Shown piece after piece: positions 46,335-55,049 of a stretch of 64,000 nt of DNA. Positions within the stretch are counted from its first letter, which is position 1. Each line of letters opens with the position of its first letter. A program made the translations under genes and the position numbers. The DNA is from Chitinophagaceae bacterium (GTDB taxonomy: Bacteria > Bacteroidota > Bacteroidia > Chitinophagales > Chitinophagaceae): positions 202,185 through 266,184 of the forward strand of contig CANFHA010000004.1 of the NCBI GenBank assembly GCA_947446645.1, read 5' to 3'. Below the pieces are notes generated by a model that did no database searches, was not told the origin of the DNA, and saw only the letters and a program-made list of their open reading frames with translations.

Positions 46335-46931
46335 ATGAAAACATTTGGTCTTAGTAAAACAGATATATCTCAAATCGTAACCGTCACCTTTACACTATTT
46401 GCTGTAATTGATGTGCTAGGATCACTACCCGTCATTATTTCTATTAAGAAAAAGGTGGGTGATATTAATGCGTTGTTAGCTACTGTTGTCTCTGGTGGGC
46501 TTATGTTGCTCTTCTTCCTGATCGGCGAAAAAATGCTGGAATTCATGGGGCTTGATATCAAGTCTTTTGCCATCGCAGGTTCTATAGTGATCTTCATCCT
46601 TGGTTTGGAAATGATACTGGGCTTAGAATTCTTTAAACCCGACCAGGAATCTGCGCGGTCCAGTACATTGGTTCCAGTAGCCTTTCCGCTGATAGCTGGC
46701 TCCGGCACGCTCACTACAGTAATGTCACTTAAAGCAGCCTATGAATACTACAATATTTTTATTGCTATTCTTATTAATCTTGTCATTATTTACATTACCC
46801 TTCGTTCTGTAAATTTCCTGGAACGCATACTGGGGCCTGCGGGTATTGCAGTAGTTCGCAAATTTTTCGGTGTTATTCTACTTGCTATTGCAGTGAAAAT
46901 CTTCAGGAATAACATAGGCGTATTGAGGTAA
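46335..46931 (+). CDS. MarC-family (UPF0056) integral membrane protein
   Basis: Starting at ATG 46335, the protein has 198 residues and about six membrane helices. The family signature GSLPVIISI near the N-terminus and LVPVAFPLIAGSGTLTTV in the middle are clearly MarC-type. Its transport role is unknown; the former link to antibiotic resistance in E. coli has not held up. An upstream in-frame ATG at 46302 adds 11 residues that are not family-like. It is divergent from pepT. Confidence 0.9.
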   Translation: MKTFGLSKTDISQIVTVTFTLFAVIDVLGSLPVIISIKKKVGDINALLATVVSGGLMLLFFLIGEKMLEFMGLDIKSFAIAGSIVIFILGLEMILGLEFFKPDQESARSSTLVPVAFPLIAGSGTLTTVMSLKAAYEYYNIFIAILINLVIIYITLRSVNFLERILGPAGIAVVRKFFGVILLAIAVKIFRNNIGVLR

Positions 46932-46994
46932 CGAAAAGCAAAATACACCGACTGATTCGCTAATAAAACGTTGTGTGCTCACTCTGGCGTCTCA

Positions 46995-47489
46995 CTACTT
47001 CATTTCAGGTGCTTTTTCCGGAGAGTGGAACATGCCAGTATCCTTCTTACGAAGAAAAAAACTACCTCCATTAATTGGCAGATCAATATTTTCCTGTTCC
47101 TTCTCTATCTTCCTCAATTTGACCGCCATTGCCGGATCATTGTCCACGTAATCAAGCGATATCTTTTTTGCTAAAATTTTAATGATATAGAATTTCTTAA
47201 CGCCGGCGTCCGAGTCCAGCTTCACCATCTTTACTCCGCGGTCCCTGCCGTTTAGCCATAAATCCACTTCATACTTTCCGCAAGGCAGTAATTTTGAGCA
47301 ATACAGGCCATCCTTGTCAGATCTGCACTGGCTTATTACTGCGCCATCTGCTGAAATCTTAACGTCAGCTCCCGCAACAACAGTTCCATTTTCATCAACG
47401 ATCTTACCTGCAAGTACACTATTTTGCGCGTAGGCCATTCCCCCTGACATTATCAATCCAAAGAATAACGATATTGCATGTTGTTTCAT
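46995..47489 (-). CDS. Secreted carboxypeptidase-regulatory-like domain protein
   Basis: The 164-residue protein has a signal peptide (about 1-21, cut after AYA). A single Ig-like carboxypeptidase-regulatory-like domain follows (about 24-100), with GKIVDENGTVVAGADVKIS and KLLPCGKYEVDLWLNGRDR. The C-terminal ~65 residues are charged and of unknown role. It is a small envelope protein of the type common in Bacteroidota, divergent from the gene at 47525 with 35 bp between starts. Confidence 0.78.
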   Translation of the reverse strand: MKQHAISLFFGLIMSGGMAYAQNSVLAGKIVDENGTVVAGADVKISADGAVISQCRSDKDGLYCSKLLPCGKYEVDLWLNGRDRGVKMVKLDSDAGVKKFYIIKILAKKISLDYVDNDPAMAVKLRKIEKEQENIDLPINGGSFFLRKKDTGMFHSPEKAPEMK

Positions 47490-47524
47490 AGACAGCGTTT
47501 AATTAAAGGTACAAAATTGCACTT

Positions 47525-48127
47525 ATGAAAAATGAAATTCTGGCCGCTGCCAATCTATATGCCCAAGGGGTAAAACATGTACAGGACAGGCGGGATCAGT
47601 GGATGAAGAAGCACGGTGAACTGGAAAAACATCTGAAAGCAGTAGCTGAAAATCTAAACGCCAATGCAGATTATAAGCAGGGATTTTTTGTTGATACGCT
47701 CCAGGCATTTGATGAAAATATTAATGGGGTATGCGCCACCATGCCGTCGGTAACTTTACGTACAGGCTCTATGCCGATGCTGGTAATGTTCAGAAACAGT
47801 ATGGGCGAAAAGAGGGAGTACATAGAACAGGGATTTCACATCACCTTTACACCCACTATTACCGGACAGATCATTGTATTTCTGATACCACACCAGAATG
47901 AGCTTAATAAAACGCCCGCCGAATATTCTACTTTGGCAATTATTGACGAGCCCGGCAAACTGAATATGGACGCTGTAGACACCATCGTGAGCAAAGGAAT
48001 AGAACTTGCCTTCTATACGAGCTTTACCGGCATGAGTGAACAGCAGGATGATCAACAGCCGCAGGCACCGCATGCACATTCACCCATAGGCTTCAAACTT
48101 CATGAAACAACGGAACAAGTCAAATAA
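47525..48127 (+). CDS. Conserved hypothetical soluble protein
   Basis: The 200-residue protein has a helical N-terminus (about 1-55, LEKHLKAVAENLNANA) and a beta-rich centre (about 70-165) containing SMPMLVMFRNSMGEKREYIE and FHITFTPTITGQIIVFLIP. The C-terminal tail is rich in Gln, Pro and His. No signal peptide or catalytic motif is visible. Its final 26 nt overlap the start of the glutaminyl cyclase gene, so the two are co-transcribed and probably translationally coupled. Confidence 0.65.
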   Translation: MKNEILAAANLYAQGVKHVQDRRDQWMKKHGELEKHLKAVAENLNANADYKQGFFVDTLQAFDENINGVCATMPSVTLRTGSMPMLVMFRNSMGEKREYIEQGFHITFTPTITGQIIVFLIPHQNELNKTPAEYSTLAIIDEPGKLNMDAVDTIVSKGIELAFYTSFTGMSEQQDDQQPQAPHAHSPIGFKLHETTEQVK

Positions 48128-48941
48128 ATACAACTGGTTATTTGTTGCGGTATTTATTGCTGCCTGCAACAACGAAAATAAGCCGGCAGAAGTGCAAGAC
48201 CTCGATAAACATGAGGCCATTGCTATCCCTGCTGTCATTACTTACGATATACTTAATGAGTATCCACACGATGCTTCCGCTTTTACAGAGGGACTCGAAT
48301 ACAAGGATGGAGTACTATATGAAAGTACCGGACAATACGGTACTTCAGACGTTCGCAAGACAGACCTGAAAACCGGTAAAGTTCTTCTGTCTACGAAGAT
48401 GGAACGGCAGTTTTTCGGTGAGGGCTTAACCATACTCAATGGTAAGATATACCAGCTTACCTACAGGGAAGGAAAGGGCTTTGTGTACGACCTAAAAACG
48501 CTAAAACAGGAACGCACGTTTTCATTTGCTGCTGCCGAAGGCTGGGGCATGACCAACAATGGCGCACAGCTTATTTTTGATGACGGCAGCAATATGCTCC
48601 ACTACATCGATCCTGTGAGTTTTAAAGAAGTGAGGCAACTTGCCGTCACAGATGAACATGGCCCGGTAAATGAACTGAATGAACCCGAAATGATCCATGG
48701 CTTCATTTATGCCAACCAATGGCAGACGGACTACATTCTGAAAATAGATACCATAACTGGCCATGTTGTGGGCAAGGCCGACCTAAGTACGCTGCGCCAG
48801 CGGGCAGGTATTGCTATGCCTTCTGGAAAAAGAAGCGGACCAGATGTATTGAATGGTATCGCTTATGATGCGGTGACCAACCGTATTTTTATTACGGGCA
48901 AAAACTGGCCTAAACTATTTGAAGTAAGACTGGACAATTAA
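48102..48941 (+). CDS. Glutaminyl-peptide cyclotransferase lipoprotein
   Basis: The 279-residue protein has a lipoprotein signal (LFVAVFIAAC, lipidated Cys at about residue 22) and a five-bladed-propeller glutamine cyclotransferase domain of the PF05096 type. The characteristic segments are HDASAFTEGLEYKDGVLYES, FGEGLTILNGKIYQLTYR, GWGMTNNG, LNEPEMIHGFIYANQW and PDVLNGIAYDAV. It should cyclise N-terminal Gln of exported proteins to pyroglutamate, which in Bacteroidota protects many secreted proteins whose signal cleavage leaves Gln. It overlaps the upstream gene by 26 nt. Confidence 0.9.
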   Translation: MKQRNKSNKYNWLFVAVFIAACNNENKPAEVQDLDKHEAIAIPAVITYDILNEYPHDASAFTEGLEYKDGVLYESTGQYGTSDVRKTDLKTGKVLLSTKMERQFFGEGLTILNGKIYQLTYREGKGFVYDLKTLKQERTFSFAAAEGWGMTNNGAQLIFDDGSNMLHYIDPVSFKEVRQLAVTDEHGPVNELNEPEMIHGFIYANQWQTDYILKIDTITGHVVGKADLSTLRQRAGIAMPSGKRSGPDVLNGIAYDAVTNRIFITGKNWPKLFEVRLDN

Positions 48942-49181
48942 TTGCTTCTGGCCTTCTCCACCTTCAAATTTTACAGAGCCTGGTCCATTTCCAAAAAACA
49001 ATTTATTATCATAATACTTTGGACAAATCGATCTCCGCAGATCAGATCTGTGCTAATCGTGTGCTCTTCTCTACCATTTCTTAAAACGTTGCCTGGACGC
49101 TTGCCTGGATTATAGCATTAACTACACCGAACGCTATTTATGGGCGCTTGCCTGCAAACCGCCCGAAATTCTTACAAACGA

Positions 49182-49212
49182 AAATCCCCTGCAGGAAGCA
49201 GGGGATTTTTGT
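49182..49212 (-). terminator. Terminator of the large surface protein gene
   Basis: Eleven-bp arms AAATCCCCTGC (49182-49192) and complement (49198-49208) form a hairpin ending in T-rich runs on both strands. It lies 27 bp beyond the stop at 49239 and may act in both directions. Confidence 0.8.
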
Positions 49213-49238
49213 TATTTGATGCGGGCACAAGGTGAACG

Positions 49239-52200
49239 TTACTTAATAAGCGTCACATCTCCCTTATAGACTATGTTATCTCCCTTTCCACCAGGGCGGC
49301 CAACAATGATTGTGTAGAAGTAAGTGCCGAGATCCTGTACCACACCGTTAAAAGTGCCGTCCCAACCCTTCTCTGGACTTGTTGTATAGAATACCTGCTG
49401 GCCCCACCTGTTGTACACACGGAAATCAACAAGGTTCTGGAACCTGATACCCACGGGACGGAACACATCATTCAGGCCGTCACCATTTGGAGTGAAACCA
49501 GATGGAATACATTCATGCATGTCGCTGTCTACATGTACTACAACATAAGCCGTATCAAGACAACCATAAGTATCCATACCATAAACCGTATAGGTTGTCG
49601 TAGTATCTGGTGTCGCTATAGGATTGTTGATATTAGGGTTATTCAGTGTGCCATTGTCCGGAACCCACCAGTAGTGAACCGCACTATCAGCATTCAGCTG
49701 CACGCTGCTACCATAAAGAATAGTGGTACTTGCAGTAACATGTGACAATTGCTTAGGCTGCTTAGCGTGAATCATCATAGTATTCATTGTAGGGCACTGA
49801 TCTCCCCATGGAAGAATTAGGTTCACTGTTTCTATGTATATATAGTCTCCAACAGGACCAAAGAAATAGGGTACATGATTGTTTGGACTGTCGAGATAGC
49901 TGGTAGGCGACCACGAATAAGTATAGTTCGTTAAGCCCAGATTCGGCGTCTGCTCAACGGTGTTATATAATGGCATTGGCTGACGAAGGCACAAAGTGGT
50001 ATCATGCCATGATCTAACTGAAATACCTACCACATATACATTCCTCATTGCAGTATCTATACAGCCCAGCTGATCGGTAACAGTTAAGAGTACGGGATAT
50101 ATACCTGTTTCAACATAAGTAACCGGAGCAGGATTTGCAGACGCATCGCCAGAGCCGTTACCGAAGTCCCATGAGTTACTTGCTATGGTAGAGGCAACGC
50201 CTTGTATAGAATCATTTGATTGGTTGATCATAGTGCTCGCCGTTCCCACGCAAATAGTATCATGGAATGGTGTAAACGCAGCATGCACAGCGTGGCGGGT
50301 ATCAGGATGTTTGGTCATGCTGCTAACGCAGCCTGCAAATGTAGCTGTCAGCGTTACATCCTGGAAATCACCTGGCTGTGGGAATATGTGAATCGGGCTA
50401 ACATCACTTACCGCGCTCGTGCCATCTCCGAAATTCCAGGAATACGTAGCTGCACCGGTAGAACCATTTGCGAACAAAACTGTATCTGCTTCACAACCCA
50501 ACCGGATAACAAAACTGAAATCGGCAGTAACTTTAGGGTACACAACGATAGATATGGAATCTATCGGGCTTTCGCAGGAGCCGACTATCTGCCTGAAATA
50601 ATAGGTGGTTGTACCAGCAATTGAAGTATTCACTACTGGTGCAGTTGTGGTACCCACGCCGCCTGCTGCCGTTGGGTACCAGTATACAGTACCTGTAACA
50701 CCAGTAACGGTGAATGGAATAAATGCGGCACCAAAACAATAAGGGTTAGGGTCTGTAACTGTTGGTGCAGCCGGAGGCGGTAGTTCAGTAACATGTGTGG
50801 TTGCGGTGTCTTTACAGCCAAACGGAGTGGTCACAATTATTCTATAGTTTCCGGTATCAGCGATTGCAAAACCTGGAATTGTAGGATTCTGTACCGAAGA
50901 AGTGAATGAACCCGGGCCTGTCCAGCTATAATTAACCCCGGGAACATCAGAGAATAAATTCAGGGTATCAAGCGAACCGATACACAATGGAGAATTGCTT
51001 GATGCATGTACATCTGGTTTCGGATGAAGGATAACAGTTGTAATTGAAGTATCATGTACGGTTCCTACAGTTTTTACTACATAGTATGTACCTGTATCAG
51101 ACCAATGTGATGGTGAAACAGTAAAGCTCTGAGTTGCGCCGCCGGGATATGGTGTATTGGAATTTGGACCATACCATACATAAGTGGCACCGGTCGAGTC
51201 ACCAGGAGCGTTGAAGAATAGAGGATCGCCTACACATGGGCTGTTAACTGTAGCACCGTTGCAGGTAAGTACAGTAAGGTAAATAACCTTTGTTGCACTG
51301 TCAGTGCAGGCAGCACCTGCACAACCTGCATAGGCAGTGCCTGTGATCGTATAAGTGATAGAAGGTGGTAAGGAAGCTATGTTAATACTATTAACGAGGC
51401 CGGTAGTAGAGGCAAGCCCGATACCAGGCGACCAGTTCCAGGTGCTCCATGTCCATGCACCAGAAGCTGCACCAGCAAGATTTACTGGCAATACAGTGAG
51501 ACCTGGATATAAACAAGCATTAAAAGTGTCATGAAGAACTGCTGGTGCAGGTGGCGAAACAAAAGGTACGCCATTTACAACCAATGTAGGCTCAGGAAAT
51601 GCGCTATCTATAGACGAAGCAGGAGGACGGAATGTATATGCGTAGGAAATAAAAGTACTATCGTGCGGGCAGATGTCGCAAATATGATAGCACAATCCTA
51701 TCGCAATATCGCCGTTATCAGGAGTGCCTACAGTGAAAACCTGGGTTATACCTGCAGTTCCGTTATAAACCGTAGACAAGTCTGAAGAAGACAAAGGCCA
51801 TGAACTGTAAACGAATGCCTTAGCGCGAGGATCTTTGGTACAAAGCTCAAGATAAGCAGAACTGTAAGACTGGCCTATCGCTTGCACACCAACCCTATGC
51901 TGAAGATCTGTATTCTGATACGTAACCTGATTGTTTGTAGCAAAATTGCCACTATTGACCTCATCATTATCAGGATCACAAGTCCGTATATAATAAATAT
52001 TGTTTAGCGCAGTAGCACCCGTGTTATACAATTTCGCTGTAACAACAACCCACGAAGCATTAGTATCTACACGGGTTTCCATCTTTATGCTCAGCTGGCC
52101 ACCAGCTGTAGTGCCGGCCCAGTTGCCTAGGATCTGGCCACCTGAATTAGAGTAGGACACATTGTTGCCGGTAAGCGTACCTGCACCGCTAAAAGCAGTA

Positions 52201-52544
52201 CCAAAACCGGTAGTAAATGCATAGTTCAAACCAGCTGGGCTACCCACCTGTATACCCCACCCCTCAAAAGGACTACCTGGATAGGTATAGTCGCCCATGA
52301 ATCCGGGTGCTCCTACCGTCCAGCCATCATGGCCATAGTCATAGGTCTCCGCAAGTACTGAGCCAGCCGGAGCCGTATGATAACCAGCAGGTGGCGTGTT
52401 GTCGGTTCCAAAAGCGCCCAGGAAATTCTGGCCGATCTCTAAAAACCGCCCTCTAAGAAATAGTTCCCCACCCACCAACTGGGCTGATGAACGGAACGTT
52501 ACACATGATAAAAACAAAATAAAAAGTAGTTGTAAACGACGCAT
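49239..52544 (-). CDS. Large PKD-repeat surface protein with T9SS type B (gliding) C-terminal domain
   Basis: The 1101-residue protein has a signal peptide (LLFILFLSCVTFRSSAQ, about 6-22). A long beta-rich ectodomain of Ig/PKD-like modules follows (for example TYSWNFGDGTSAVSD, NSWDFGNGSGD and YSWTGPGSF). At the C-terminus is a gliding-motility-associated (CHU_C type) sorting domain, about residues 1015-1101: SGFTPNGDGLNDVFRP, YNRWGQQVF, then GWDGTFNG, and GTYFYTIIV. This domain directs export through the type IX system and attachment to the cell surface. It resembles SprB-type adhesins in plan only, being far shorter. It stands alone, with its own terminator at 49182-49212. Confidence 0.93.
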   Translation of the reverse strand: MRRLQLLFILFLSCVTFRSSAQLVGGELFLRGRFLEIGQNFLGAFGTDNTPPAGYHTAPAGSVLAETYDYGHDGWTVGAPGFMGDYTYPGSPFEGWGIQVGSPAGLNYAFTTGFGTAFSGAGTLTGNNVSYSNSGGQILGNWAGTTAGGQLSIKMETRVDTNASWVVVTAKLYNTGATALNNIYYIRTCDPDNDEVNSGNFATNNQVTYQNTDLQHRVGVQAIGQSYSSAYLELCTKDPRAKAFVYSSWPLSSSDLSTVYNGTAGITQVFTVGTPDNGDIAIGLCYHICDICPHDSTFISYAYTFRPPASSIDSAFPEPTLVVNGVPFVSPPAPAVLHDTFNACLYPGLTVLPVNLAGAASGAWTWSTWNWSPGIGLASTTGLVNSINIASLPPSITYTITGTAYAGCAGAACTDSATKVIYLTVLTCNGATVNSPCVGDPLFFNAPGDSTGATYVWYGPNSNTPYPGGATQSFTVSPSHWSDTGTYYVVKTVGTVHDTSITTVILHPKPDVHASSNSPLCIGSLDTLNLFSDVPGVNYSWTGPGSFTSSVQNPTIPGFAIADTGNYRIIVTTPFGCKDTATTHVTELPPPAAPTVTDPNPYCFGAAFIPFTVTGVTGTVYWYPTAAGGVGTTTAPVVNTSIAGTTTYYFRQIVGSCESPIDSISIVVYPKVTADFSFVIRLGCEADTVLFANGSTGAATYSWNFGDGTSAVSDVSPIHIFPQPGDFQDVTLTATFAGCVSSMTKHPDTRHAVHAAFTPFHDTICVGTASTMINQSNDSIQGVASTIASNSWDFGNGSGDASANPAPVTYVETGIYPVLLTVTDQLGCIDTAMRNVYVVGISVRSWHDTTLCLRQPMPLYNTVEQTPNLGLTNYTYSWSPTSYLDSPNNHVPYFFGPVGDYIYIETVNLILPWGDQCPTMNTMMIHAKQPKQLSHVTASTTILYGSSVQLNADSAVHYWWVPDNGTLNNPNINNPIATPDTTTTYTVYGMDTYGCLDTAYVVVHVDSDMHECIPSGFTPNGDGLNDVFRPVGIRFQNLVDFRVYNRWGQQVFYTTSPEKGWDGTFNGVVQDLGTYFYTIIVGRPGGKGDNIVYKGDVTLIK

Positions 52545-52782
52545 AGGTTGCTTTTTATTAATTTGTGTTAAATCTAAGTATTATTTTTCAAAAAGTAGTA
52601 GATATTTCCCAACATAAAGGTGAATAAACCGATTTGCTAATAATATCTCTACATATTAAGACCATCAAATGCTGCTAAAGGTTGGCATACTGAAAAATAT
52701 TTTCTTTTTAAATGCAAATAACTTGTGTAACAAAACAATACGCATGCCTAACAAATAGCAGGTAAAGTAGGGGCCGAATCTG

Positions 52783-54825
52783 CTACCATACTTTTACTCT
52801 TTCATTTTCAGGCCGGAAAAGCTTGTCTGCCGGCTTAATATTAAACGCTTTGTACCATGCATCTAAATTACTAAGCGGAACATTAACCCGTAACTCCGGA
52901 GGGGAATGCGGGTCACTTTTGACCTGTGCAGCCAGTGCCTCCACCCGCTGATTTGTGCGCCACACCTGTGCCCAACTCAGAAAGAATCGCTGATCCGGGG
53001 TAAAGCCATCAATTTTCTCGTTCCCCTGCCCTTGCTTTGTTTTTTTGAATGCATCGTAAGCAATGCTGAGCCCCCCAAGATCTGCGAGGTTTTCTCCTTC
53101 CGTCAGGCTGTCATTGGCATGTATGTTATCAATAACAATTATTTTTCTAAACTGACCGGCCACTCCAGCCGCCCGGGTAGTAAAATTTGCAGCATCAGCC
53201 GAACTCCACCAGTTGGAAAGGTTGCCCTCCGCGTTATAAAGCCTCCCCTGATCATCAAAACCATGAGTCATTTCATGACCTATCACCCCGCCTATGCCCC
53301 CATAGTTGACCGCATCATCCGCAGTTTCATCAAAAAACGGATACTGTAATATGCCTGCAGGAAAAACGATCTCATTAAACGCAGGATTATAATAAGCGTT
53401 TATTGTTGGTGGCGTCATGCCCCAAATTGTTTTATCCACCGGTTTCCCCAATTTCCCCAGCTCATATTTATAGGCCCATTGCCCGGCAGACAGTATATTT
53501 TTTACATAGTCGTTATTTACAACTATAAGTGTGCCGTAATCTTTCCATTTATCAGGATAAGCTATTTTACGTGTAACAGCATTGAGTTTTGCAAGCGCCT
53601 TATTTTTAGTCTCCGCACTCATCCAATCCAGCTTTTGAATTCTTTCAGCGTAAGCTTTTTGTAAATTACTTACCAATTCTGTCATTCTTGCTTTTGCTTC
53701 CGGCTTGAATTTTCGATCTACATACAACTGACCCAGGAGCTCCCCTTCATAATTATCTACTACCTGCAGCACTCTTTTCCAGCGTGGCTTACGTTCCTGC
53801 TCGCCGTACAGAATTTTGCCATAAAAATCAAACTCCGTGCTGTCAACCTCATTGCTCAGATATGGAGCCATGTCATTGACAAGATGGAATTTCAGGTACT
53901 TCTTCCATACATCTACAGGTGTTGATCTTAGATATCGCGCGGTTGCGCTGAAGAAATGGGGTTCGGAAACAAGTATCGTATCCTGACCATTGACTCCCAT
54001 AGCTGATAACAGGGCTTTCCATTCCAGACCTGGTGTTAGCCGGTCTATTCCGTCAATAGTGTATTTATTGTATAGCCGGTAGGGATCCCGCATTTCTTTT
54101 CTGGTAAGCGATGCACCGGCAAGAGAGAGTTCAAGATTATAGATGTCGGCAGCGTCTTTATCCGCAGTTACTTTATCCTCGCCCAGCAAACCTAATATCC
54201 TTGGGATGTAATGTTTGTAGGCATCCCTGATCTTTACAGTCCGTTCATCGCTGTCAAAATAATATTCCCGGCCCGGCATACCTAGTCCTCCTTGTGCGAA
54301 CTGGCATATTTGCCTGGTAACATTTTTGTCATCAGGTGTTACGGCAAAATTGAAGAGTTGCCCAAGACCTTGAGTATGTTCATAGGTGATCTCTTCAAGT
54401 AAAGAAGTTACATCCCCTATATTGTTTATCCTTATTATTATTTCATTTAATGGCGTTAACCCGATTTTATTAATCGTTAAGCTATCCATTCCACTGCGAT
54501 ATAGGTCGCCCACTTTCTGCACGCTGCTGCCCATAGGTGCATTGCCCAGAGCCGCGGCCGAATCCAGGATAGAATGGAGCGACTTATAGGTGGTTTCCTG
54601 GAGCTCATTAAAGCTTCCCCACTCTGATTCTGATTTTGGAATAGCATTTTTCTTTAGCCAGCGGCCATTGGCGTAGAGGTAAAAATTATCACCCGGACGA
54701 ACCGTGGTATCCATATTTGCCACATCAATCATCTTATGGCCTGCTACTACCGGTTTTATCTTTGGCTTACATGATGAGATGGCCAATATAGAAGATACGA
54801 AAAAAAATGTTTGCCTGAACGTCAT
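52783..54825 (-). CDS. M13-family metallopeptidase lipoprotein, copy A
   Basis: The 680-residue neprilysin/PepO-type zinc endopeptidase has a lipoprotein signal (SSILAISSC, Cys about residue 19). The catalytic motif is HEMTH in GGIGGVIGHEMTHGFDDQGR (about residue 515), with the third zinc ligand Glu in ENLADLGGLSIAYDAFKK. NAYYNPAFNEIVFPAGILQ is typical M13. It should cleave short extracellular peptides outside the inner membrane. It is paralogous over its whole length to copy B (55050-57119) immediately upstream on the same strand. Confidence 0.95.
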   Translation of the reverse strand: MTFRQTFFFVSSILAISSCKPKIKPVVAGHKMIDVANMDTTVRPGDNFYLYANGRWLKKNAIPKSESEWGSFNELQETTYKSLHSILDSAAALGNAPMGSSVQKVGDLYRSGMDSLTINKIGLTPLNEIIIRINNIGDVTSLLEEITYEHTQGLGQLFNFAVTPDDKNVTRQICQFAQGGLGMPGREYYFDSDERTVKIRDAYKHYIPRILGLLGEDKVTADKDAADIYNLELSLAGASLTRKEMRDPYRLYNKYTIDGIDRLTPGLEWKALLSAMGVNGQDTILVSEPHFFSATARYLRSTPVDVWKKYLKFHLVNDMAPYLSNEVDSTEFDFYGKILYGEQERKPRWKRVLQVVDNYEGELLGQLYVDRKFKPEAKARMTELVSNLQKAYAERIQKLDWMSAETKNKALAKLNAVTRKIAYPDKWKDYGTLIVVNNDYVKNILSAGQWAYKYELGKLGKPVDKTIWGMTPPTINAYYNPAFNEIVFPAGILQYPFFDETADDAVNYGGIGGVIGHEMTHGFDDQGRLYNAEGNLSNWWSSADAANFTTRAAGVAGQFRKIIVIDNIHANDSLTEGENLADLGGLSIAYDAFKKTKQGQGNEKIDGFTPDQRFFLSWAQVWRTNQRVEALAAQVKSDPHSPPELRVNVPLSNLDAWYKAFNIKPADKLFRPENERVKVW

Positions 54826-54926
54826 AAATTAAGAGCGATAAACGCCGCGCAAAAATACGAAACATAAGGGACGGCACAACTGTTGCACTAAGGATTGTAG
54901 TAAAAATACCTAATGTATAAGCAGGA

Positions 54927-54959
54927 AAAAGCCGCACAACGATATGCTGTGCGGCTTTT
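54927..54959 (-). terminator. Terminator of M13 copy B
   Basis: Twelve-bp arms AAAAGCCGCACA (54927-54938) and complement (54948-54959) separate the two M13 genes, 91 bp after the stop of copy B. The two genes are thus transcribed separately. Confidence 0.85.
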
Positions 54960-55049
54960 CCATAAATTAAAAATGACTATTTCCGAAACCTTGTAAATCA
55001 AGCGTTTTTTCGCTCAAAGCCCGTTCTTCGGCTTCGATGTCGGTTAAAT

